64,000 nt of DNA from DATKBT01 sp035546295 (GTDB lineage Bacteria > Acidobacteriota > Thermoanaerobaculia > Multivoradales > Multivoraceae). The notes beneath the pieces were generated by a model. It was not told the origin of the DNA, did not search any database, and was given only the letters and a program-made list of their open reading frames with translations. The translations under genes and the position numbers were made by a program. The stretch is taken from positions 26,352 to 90,351 of the forward strand of contig DATKBT010000014.1 in NCBI GenBank assembly GCA_035546295.1, given 5' to 3'. The stretch's first letter is position 1. Every line of letters begins with the position of its first letter. Below, one piece after another: positions 57,960 to 64,000 of the stretch.

Positions 57960-59759
57960 CTAACGCTTGCGGCGGAGCCAACGGTCGAGACGGGCCCGGC
58001 TCCAGGTGTTGATGCAGGCGTCGCGAACCAGCCCCGCCCGGCGGGCGGTGGCGATGCCGTAGGGCAGGAAGTCGAAGCTTCGCTCGGAGTGCGCGTCGGT
58101 GTCGATCGCGACGACGCACCCGGCGGCGACCGCGGCGCGCACGTGCTGGTCGCGCAGGTCGAGGCGGCGGGGGTTGGCGTTGAGCTCGAGCGCAGTGCCG
58201 GCCGCCGCCGCCGCTTCGAACAGTCGCGGCAGGTCGGGCTCGAGCCCGGCGCGCCGGCCGACCACGCGGCCGGTCGGGTGGCCGAGGACGTGGACCAGCG
58301 GGTGGGTCGCGGCCGCCAGCAGGCGGCGGGTGGCGGCCTCCTTGCTCTGGCGCAGCGAGACGTGCGGCGAGGCGACGACGATGTCGAGCTCGGCGAGCAC
58401 GTCGTCCGGATAGTCGAGCCGGCCGTCGGGGAGGATGTCGACCTCGGCGCCGGCGAGCAGCCGAATGCCGCGAATCCGGCTGTCCTCCTCGCGCACCGCC
58501 TCGACGTGGCGCCGCAGGCGCTCGGCGCTCAGGCCGTTGGCGATCACCGAGCTGACCGAGTGGTCGGTGATGGCGAGGGTGTGGTAGCCGCGCGCCTTGG
58601 CGGCCTCGGCGAGCTGGCGGATGGTGAGCTTGCCGTCGGAGGCGGTGGTGTGGGCGTGCAGCTCCGCTCTCACGTCCTCGAGCTCGATCAGGTCCGCGGG
58701 AACCGTCGCGGGATCGATGTCGTCCTCGCGCAGCTCTGGCGGCACCCAGGGGAGCCCGAGGACGCGGTAGACGTCGGCCTCCTCGGCTGCCGCCACCGGG
58801 ACTTCGCCCCGCTCCTGCGGGGTCTTCGCGCCGGCGCGCCGGACCCGGTCCTCCGGGCGGGGCTCGCCGGTGCGGAACAGCCCGTACTCGTTGAGCAGCA
58901 TTCCGCCGCGGATCGCGTGCTCCCGGAGTTGGACGTTGTGCTCCTTGGAGCCGGTGAAGTAGAGGAGCGCAGCCCCCCAGGATTTCTCGGGGACGATGCG
59001 CAGGTCGGCCTGGAGGCGGGCGTCGCCCGAAGACAGCCGGACCGAGCTCTTGCTCTCGCCGCGCGCCAGCACCCGTTCGACCTCGGGCATCGACAGGAAA
59101 GCCTCGCGCACCCGTTCGGGATCGGCGGAAGCGACCAGGAGGTCGAGGTCGCCGATCGTGTCGACGCCGCGCCGGAGGCTCCCCGCGAGGGCGACGCGCG
59201 AGACCCCCTCGATCGAGCGCAGCCGCTCGCGGATGGCGGCCGCGAGCGGCATGGCCTTGCCAATCGGCACCCGCTGAGCGGTCTTGGCGCGAAAGTCGAT
59301 CGCCTCGCGGAGGTTCTCGACGGTGCGCTTGCCCATCCGCGGCAGGTCGACGAGCGCGTCGCCCTCGAGCAGCGCGTGCAGGTCGTCGATCGAGGAGACC
59401 CCGAGATCGCGCCAGAGCGAGCGCGCCGCCTTCGGTCCGATGCCCGGGATCTCGAGCAGCTCGAAGACGCCGGCGGGAACCTGCTCGAGCAGCCGCTCGT
59501 GCTCGGCGACGCGACCGGTTTCGAGGTACTCGAGGATGCGAGCGGCGGCCCCCTTGCCGATCCCGGGCCGCTCGGTGAGCCGGCGGGAAACGGCGTCCCG
59601 GTCGCCGCCGCTCAGCCAATCCTCGACGTCCTCGCTGAGGTCGCGCAGGACGCGCGCGACCCGCCGGTAGGAGGCGGCGCGATAGGAGTTGCCTCCGAGC
59701 AGCTCGATGCCCGCCGCGAGCTCGTCGAAGATGCGCTGGAGGGCTTGGTTGGCGGACAT
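57960..59759 (-). CDS. polX: DNA polymerase/3'-5' exonuclease PolX
   Basis: 599 residues from ATG 59759 (ANQALQRIFDELA). Order: an N-terminal 8-kDa-like domain, HhH motifs (RPGIGKGAAARILEYLE, IPGIGPKAARSLW), the family X catalytic GSLRRGVDTIGDLDLLVAS with D-x-D and third Asp in LQADLRIVP, and a PHP exonuclease domain with ELHAHTTASDGKLT, ITDHSVSS and AIDTDAHS. This is the standard bacterial PolX for short gap filling in base excision repair. Longer open-frame readings upstream are antisense to the CFA gene and rejected. Confidence 0.96.
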   Translation of the reverse strand: MSANQALQRIFDELAAGIELLGGNSYRAASYRRVARVLRDLSEDVEDWLSGGDRDAVSRRLTERPGIGKGAAARILEYLETGRVAEHERLLEQVPAGVFELLEIPGIGPKAARSLWRDLGVSSIDDLHALLEGDALVDLPRMGKRTVENLREAIDFRAKTAQRVPIGKAMPLAAAIRERLRSIEGVSRVALAGSLRRGVDTIGDLDLLVASADPERVREAFLSMPEVERVLARGESKSSVRLSSGDARLQADLRIVPEKSWGAALLYFTGSKEHNVQLREHAIRGGMLLNEYGLFRTGEPRPEDRVRRAGAKTPQERGEVPVAAAEEADVYRVLGLPWVPPELREDDIDPATVPADLIELEDVRAELHAHTTASDGKLTIRQLAEAAKARGYHTLAITDHSVSSVIANGLSAERLRRHVEAVREEDSRIRGIRLLAGAEVDILPDGRLDYPDDVLAELDIVVASPHVSLRQSKEAATRRLLAAATHPLVHVLGHPTGRVVGRRAGLEPDLPRLFEAAAAAGTALELNANPRRLDLRDQHVRAAVAAGCVVAIDTDAHSERSFDFLPYGIATARRAGLVRDACINTWSRARLDRWLRRKR

Positions 59760-59848
59760 GCTGCGAGCGCGGATCGCGCGCTCGGCGATCCTACCCCCGC
59801 GATCGCGCGAGCCTGCCCCAGCGCAGCAGGTGCTAGCTTTCACGACCC

Positions 59849-60898
59849 GTGAGCTTCCTGGTGCGCGCCGCAGAGCGCGGCAAGATCCCCGATGGGCTGG
59901 TGCGGCTCGGCATCCGGCGACTCTACCGGCAGCGCCTGCGCGAGCAGCGACGGCTCCATCGCGACCCGAATCACCGGCGCCGCTTCGTCGAGAGCCTGTC
60001 GGCCGGGCCGGTCGCACTCGCCCAGGACGAGGCGAACCGTCAGCACTACGAGGTGCCTGCGGCCTTCTGGGAGCGCGTGCTCGGACCCCGGCTGAAATAC
60101 AGCTGCTGCCACTGGCCCTCGGGCGTCGCCGATCTGGCCGGGGCCGAGGAGTCGATGCTCGAGCTGGTCGCGAAGCGCGCGCGGCTCGACGACGGTCAAC
60201 GCATTCTCGACCTCGGCTGCGGCTGGGGCTCGCTGACGCTGTGGATCGCGGAGCGGTTTCCACGGGCCGAGGTGGTGGCGGTCTCGAACTCGGCGCCCCA
60301 ACGGCGGTTCATCGAGGCGCGCCTCGAGGCACTCGGGAGCCCGCGGATCCAGGTGGTGACCGCCGACGTCGCCAGCCTCGAGGCGCGACCCGGAGGCGGC
60401 GCGGCGTTCGACCGCGTCGTGTCGATCGAGATGTTCGAGCACATGCGCAACTGGGAGACGCTACTGCGGCGGGTCGCCTCGTGGCTGGCGCCCGGGGGCA
60501 GGCTGTTCCTCCACGTCTTCTGCCATCGCGAGTACGCCTACCGATTCGAGGACCAGGGCGAGGCCGACTGGATGGCGCGGTACTTCTTCACCGGCGGCCT
60601 GATGCCCTCGGACCAGCTCGCTCGCTCGTTCGACCGTGACCTGACGGTCGAGGAGCAGTGGCGGGTCTCGGGGCGGCACTATCGACGCACGGCCGAGGCC
60701 TGGCTCGAGAACCTCGATCGGCACCGGGATTCGCTCATGGCGGTGCTCGCGCGGACATACGGCGAGGGGGACGCCGAGCTCTGGCTGCAGCGCTGGCGGC
60801 TTTTCTTCCTCGCCTGCGCCGAGCTGTTCGGCACGCGGCGCGGCGAGGAGTGGTGGGTGACCCACGGCCTGCTGAGGGCGACGGGCCAGGGGCGGTAG
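59849..60898 (+). CDS. Cyclopropane-fatty-acyl-phospholipid synthase-type SAM methyltransferase
   Basis: 349 residues from GTG 59849. The SAM site is RILDLGCGWGSLTLWIAERFP, with AVSNSAPQRRFIE and VVSIEMFEHMRNWETLL, all signature features of the CFA/coclaurine N-methyltransferase group. The N-terminal QHYEVPAAFWERVLGPRLKYSC resembles the lipid-binding entry of CFA enzymes, but the protein is shorter than E. coli Cfa, and the bicarbonate-site residues are unclear. It may methylate a lipid or a small amine. Divergent from polX (89 bp). Confidence 0.88.
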   Translation: MSFLVRAAERGKIPDGLVRLGIRRLYRQRLREQRRLHRDPNHRRRFVESLSAGPVALAQDEANRQHYEVPAAFWERVLGPRLKYSCCHWPSGVADLAGAEESMLELVAKRARLDDGQRILDLGCGWGSLTLWIAERFPRAEVVAVSNSAPQRRFIEARLEALGSPRIQVVTADVASLEARPGGGAAFDRVVSIEMFEHMRNWETLLRRVASWLAPGGRLFLHVFCHREYAYRFEDQGEADWMARYFFTGGLMPSDQLARSFDRDLTVEEQWRVSGRHYRRTAEAWLENLDRHRDSLMAVLARTYGEGDAELWLQRWRLFFLACAELFGTRRGEEWWVTHGLLRATGQGR

Positions 60899-60970
60899 AG
60901 GTCGCACCGTCCCGTGCCGAGGCGCCGTCGTCTGAAGATCAGGCAGACCGGGCGCTCGCCGAAAACTCGT

Positions 60971-60992
60971 CGGCCGAACCGGAGCTCGGCCG
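60971..60992. repeat. REP-like palindrome, one mismatch
   Basis: CGGCCGAAC, loop CGGA, GCTCGGCCG. A degenerate partner (GTAGCGGCAGGC with GTGCCGGGC) follows at 61017-61040 in the same 206-bp gap. Confidence 0.78.
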
Positions 60993-61104
60993 CCACGCAC
61001 GATCGGGGAGGCCTCGTAGCGGCAGGCGTCCGTGCCGGGCGCTGGCGGCGCGCCGAGTCGCGAAGCCCCGGGCCGGGCCCCGGCGGGATGGTAGCTTCTC
61101 TGCG

Positions 61105-62187
61105 ATGCCCTTTACCGACCCTGCCGCCGGGCGCAGCGCCGACGCGCCGCCGGTCGATCTGCGCAGCGACACGGTGACCCTCCCGACACCCGCGATGCGC
61201 CGCGCGATGGCGGAGGCGATCGTCGGCGACGACGTCAAAGGAGAGGATCCGACGGCGCGGCGGCTCGAGGAGAGGGTCGCCGAGCTGCTCGGCCTCGAGG
61301 CGGCCATGTTCGCTCCGAGTGGCACCCAGACCAACCTGTGCGCGCTGCTCGCGCATTGCCAGCGCGGCGACGAGTACATCGTCGGGCGCTCGATGCACAC
61401 CTTCAAGTACGAGGGAGGCGGCGCCTCGGCTCTCGGCGGGATCGTTCCCTGCCCGCTGCCCGAGCGTGCGGACGGAACTCTGGACCTCGAGCTCGTTCGC
61501 CGTTCCGTCAAGCCCGAGCACGATTCGCACTTCCCGAAGAGCCGCCTCCTCTGCCTGGAGAACACTCATGGCGGCCGGGCGCTGCCGATCGGGTGGATCG
61601 ACGAGGCGATCGTGACCGCGCGCGAGCTCGGGCTCGCCGTCCATCTCGACGGCGCACGGCTGTGGAACGCGGCGGTGGAGCTCGCCGTCGAGCCGGCGCG
61701 CATCGCGCGCGGCTTCGACTCGGTGTCGGTGTGCCTGTCGAAGGGGCTGGGGGCGCCGATCGGCTCCGTGCTGGCCGGCGGCGGCGAGACGATCTCGCGC
61801 GCCCGCCGGTGGCGCAAGGTGCTCGGCGGCGGCATGCGGCAGTCCGGTGTGATCGCGGCCGCCGGTCTGGTCGCGCTCGACGAGGGCTTCGAGCGCCTGG
61901 CCGAGGACCATCGCCGGGCCCGGGCTCTGGCGGAGGGACTGAGCGACCTGGAGGGGGTCGAGCTGCGCTGGGCGGCGACCAGCATGGTCTTCTTGAGCTT
62001 CGAGGAGGCCCGGACCGAGGAGCTGCGAGCAGTGCTCGAGGAGGCCGGCGTGCTCGCCGACGTGGAGCGCGGAGCGCTGCGCCTGGTGGTCCACCGTGAC
62101 GTCACGGATCGCGGCATCGAGCGCGCCCTGGAAGCCTTCCGGGCCTTCGTCACGAGGGTTGGGGTCGCGGGCGGAGCGCGCCCGTGA
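61105..62187 (+). CDS. ltaE: Low-specificity L-threonine aldolase
   Basis: 360 residues. PLP enzyme cleaving L-threonine/allo-threonine to glycine and acetaldehyde. Motifs: DLRSDTVTLPTPAMRRAM, VGDDVKGEDPTARRLEE, APSGTQTNLCALL, ENTHGGRALP, HLDGARLWNAAVE and the PLP lysine in VSVCLSKGLGAPIGS. ATG 61105 is chosen because the family starts shortly before DLRSDTVT. Its stop overlaps the antiporter start (GTGA). Confidence 0.95.
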   Translation: MPFTDPAAGRSADAPPVDLRSDTVTLPTPAMRRAMAEAIVGDDVKGEDPTARRLEERVAELLGLEAAMFAPSGTQTNLCALLAHCQRGDEYIVGRSMHTFKYEGGGASALGGIVPCPLPERADGTLDLELVRRSVKPEHDSHFPKSRLLCLENTHGGRALPIGWIDEAIVTARELGLAVHLDGARLWNAAVELAVEPARIARGFDSVSVCLSKGLGAPIGSVLAGGGETISRARRWRKVLGGGMRQSGVIAAAGLVALDEGFERLAEDHRRARALAEGLSDLEGVELRWAATSMVFLSFEEARTEELRAVLEEAGVLADVERGALRLVVHRDVTDRGIERALEAFRAFVTRVGVAGGARP

Positions 62188-64000
62188 TCCTATTCGCCGG
62201 CGCCACGACCGGTTTCCAGCTCGATCACAACGCATCCCTGACGGTGGCGCTGGGACTGGTGCTGGGGATCCTCGGCCAGGCCGCCGCGAGGCACCTGAGG
62301 ATCCCGGGCATCGTGGTGCTCCTGGCGCTCGGCGTCGCGGTCGGACCCGACGTCGCCGGCGTCGTCCGGCCCGGATCGCTCGGCGAGGGCCTCCAGATCC
62401 TGATCGACTTCGCGGTCTCGATCATCCTGTTCGAGGGGGCGCTCTGCCTGAATGTCCGGCAGCTCCGTCGCGAGGGCTCGGCAATCCGCCGGCTGGTGAC
62501 CTGGGGAGCTATGGTGACAGCGGTCGGCGCCACGCTCGCGGCCCGGCTCATCCTCGAGTGGGCGTGGACGCCCTCGATCCTGTTCGGGACCCTGGTCATC
62601 GTCACGGGTCCGACGGTGATCAACCCCCTGCTGCGCCGGATCCGGGTCCAGCGCAAGGTCGCGACGGTGCTCGAGGCGGAGGGGATCTTCGGCGATGCGA
62701 TCGGCGCGATCGTCGCAGTGGTCGCGCTCGAGGTCCTGGTCGCGCCGTCGCGCCAGAGCTTCGCGCTCGGCGCCAGCGACCTGGTCGTCCGTTTCGTCGT
62801 CGGCGGCCTCGTGGGCGCCGCCGGTGGACTGCTGATGATCGCGCTGCTGCGGCGCGAGGGCGTGGTGCCCGAGGGGCTGCAGAACGTCTTCACCCTCGCC
62901 CAAGTGCTGCTGGTCTTTCAGCTCAGCAACGCGTTCGTGCACGAGTCGGGCATCGTGGCCGTGATCGTCGCGGGGCTGCTGCTGGGCAACGCCAAGATCG
63001 AGAGGGCGGACGAGCTGCGCGAGTTCAAGGAGCAGTTGACCGTGATGTTCATCGGGCTGCTCTTCGTGCTGCTGGCGGCGGACGTGCGTCTCGCCGACGT
63101 CGAGGCTTTGGGGGTGCGCGGCCTGCTGGTGGTCGCCGCGCTGATCTTTGTGGTGCGCCCGCTCAACGTCGCGGTGGGCACGCTCGGCACCCCCCTCAGC
63201 CTCCGGCAGAAGGCGTTCATCGCCTGGATGGCGCCCCGCGGCATCGTCGCCGCCGCGGTCTCCTCGCTGTTCGCGACTCGGCTCGTCGACGCCGGCATCG
63301 AAGGGGGCAGCGAGCTGCGGGCGATGGTGTTCCTGACCATCGCGGTGACGGTCACCGTTGCCGGACTGACGGGCGGGCTGGTGGCGCGCGCGCTCGGGAT
63401 TCGGCCGCACGGCCCCGGCGGCGTGCTGGTGCTGGGCGCCAACGACCTCGGACTGGTGCTCGGCGAAGTCTGCCGGCGCGCCGGCCGCGAGGTGGCCTTC
63501 ATCGACGCCAACCCCGCGGCGTGCCACGCCGCCGAGGAGCGCGACTTCCAGGTGCTCTACGGCTCGGGGCTCGACGAGAACCTGCTCGTTCGCGCCACGC
63601 TCGCGAGTCGCGAGGCCGCGATCGGGCTGACCACCAACGACGGCGTCAACTTCACCTTCGCCCGCCGCGTCAAGCGCGAGCACCGGCTGACCAGGGTCTT
63701 CGTCGCGCTGCGCAAGGGCCAACGCGCGGTCACCCAGGAGATGGTCGAGCGGATGGGAGGAGAGGTCCTGTTCGGCGGCCCCCGCGACATCGAGCGCTGG
63801 AACCTGCGGCTGGGGCGCGATCAGGGGAGGGTGTGCGTGTTTCGCTTCTCGAAGGGCGCGACCAGCACGATCGAGGACGTGATCGACGACGAGCAGTCGC
63901 ACAGATCGATGCTGGCGATCGCCCTCCAGCGCAAGAGCCAGCTCCGCTGGGTCGACAAGAGCGCCAAGCCGCGCGCCGCTGATCTCCTCTACGCGCTGAT
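62184..64000 (+). CDS. CPA-type cation:proton antiporter with TrkA-N domain (partial, runs off right edge)
   Basis: 605 residues visible from GTG 62184, overlapping the threonine aldolase stop by four bases. About 12 membrane segments (first: LTVALGLVLGILGQAAARHLRIPGIVVLLALGVAVGP in two helices) contain the antiporter core FEGALCLNVRQLRR, VTGPTVINPLL and EGIFGDAIGAIVAV, as in NhaP/CPA1 exchangers with the catalytic Asp. A cytoplasmic Rossmann domain begins near residue 410 (GVLVLGANDLGLVLGEVCRRAG), as in nucleotide-regulated antiporters. It exchanges Na+ or K+ for protons at the inner membrane. Confidence 0.9.
   Translation, partial: MILFAGATTGFQLDHNASLTVALGLVLGILGQAAARHLRIPGIVVLLALGVAVGPDVAGVVRPGSLGEGLQILIDFAVSIILFEGALCLNVRQLRREGSAIRRLVTWGAMVTAVGATLAARLILEWAWTPSILFGTLVIVTGPTVINPLLRRIRVQRKVATVLEAEGIFGDAIGAIVAVVALEVLVAPSRQSFALGASDLVVRFVVGGLVGAAGGLLMIALLRREGVVPEGLQNVFTLAQVLLVFQLSNAFVHESGIVAVIVAGLLLGNAKIERADELREFKEQLTVMFIGLLFVLLAADVRLADVEALGVRGLLVVAALIFVVRPLNVAVGTLGTPLSLRQKAFIAWMAPRGIVAAAVSSLFATRLVDAGIEGGSELRAMVFLTIAVTVTVAGLTGGLVARALGIRPHGPGGVLVLGANDLGLVLGEVCRRAGREVAFIDANPAACHAAEERDFQVLYGSGLDENLLVRATLASREAAIGLTTNDGVNFTFARRVKREHRLTRVFVALRKGQRAVTQEMVERMGGEVLFGGPRDIERWNLRLGRDQGRVCVFRFSKGATSTIEDVIDDEQSHRSMLAIALQRKSQLRWVDKSAKPRAADLLYAL

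Noticed and set aside
59760..60263. N-terminal extension of PolX
   Set aside because: Antisense to the CFA-type gene; PolX homology starts at ATG 59759.
1..64000. Prophage, integrated plasmid or defence island
   Set aside because: No integrase, capsid, terminase, relaxase, restriction or toxin-antitoxin genes are recognisable; the only mobile features are the intein and short repeat elements.

Overview
The window is a GC-rich (roughly 70 percent by eye), gene-dense stretch of a Gram-negative bacterial chromosome. Outer-membrane barrel and polysaccharide-export proteins, an MltA lytic transglycosylase, many secreted hydrolases, a bactofilin and a cysteine-free ribosomal protein S4 fit a soil or sediment lineage such as Acidobacteriota (Thermoanaerobaculia-like). 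That placement is inference: there is no rRNA here, and I see no tRNA.

Layout. 1-8700 is the edge of an exopolysaccharide locus: on the minus strand an outer-membrane beta-barrel, a Wza-type export protein and a Wzz/tyrosine-kinase fusion cut by the left edge, with a divergent O-antigen ligase, a TPR protein and a nucleotidyltransferase. 8857-14104 holds coaA, a peroxiredoxin, a GT-C type membrane glycosyltransferase and galE. 14388-16577 is a radical SAM protein interrupted by a 358-residue intein. 16893-29279 looks like a catabolic island: an NCS1 permease converging on a minus-strand run of molybdenum hydroxylase (three subunits), GFA protein, alpha/beta hydrolase, cyclase-family hydrolase, ankyrin protein, amidase and a thiamine-diphosphate enzyme. 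29557-42084 has a methyltransferase-like protein, bactofilin, TIM-barrel protein, M61 peptidase, MltA, a TPR lipoprotein-like protein, a striking secreted protein with six perfect six-cysteine repeats, and a 1301-residue protein of repeated Ig-like regulatory domains. 42356-54786 is rich in hydrolases (S9 peptidase, alpha/beta hydrolases, M20 deacylase, C92-type cysteine hydrolase) and carries an alkylation-repair pair (Ada-AlkA fusion plus Ogt), a PQQ-type propeller, a CAP protein and a Gfo/Idh/MocA oxidoreductase. 54817-64000 has a MITE-like element, dodecin, BON-LysM protein, cupredoxin-like protein, rpsD, polX, a CFA-type methyltransferase, threonine aldolase and a CPA-type antiporter cut by the right edge.

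Between the genes two repeat classes recur. One is a REP-like palindrome (9-bp stem, 4-nt loop, 22 bp, core CGGCCGASC), confined to gaps and often just downstream of genes; its GTAG flank twice supplies a stop codon. The other is a set of short minisatellites (6-24 bp units) in spacers and in low-complexity protein linkers. The strongest leads are the cysteine-repeat protein, the intein placed inside the iron-sulfur motif, the palindrome family, and the 165-bp inverted-repeat element at 54817-54981.
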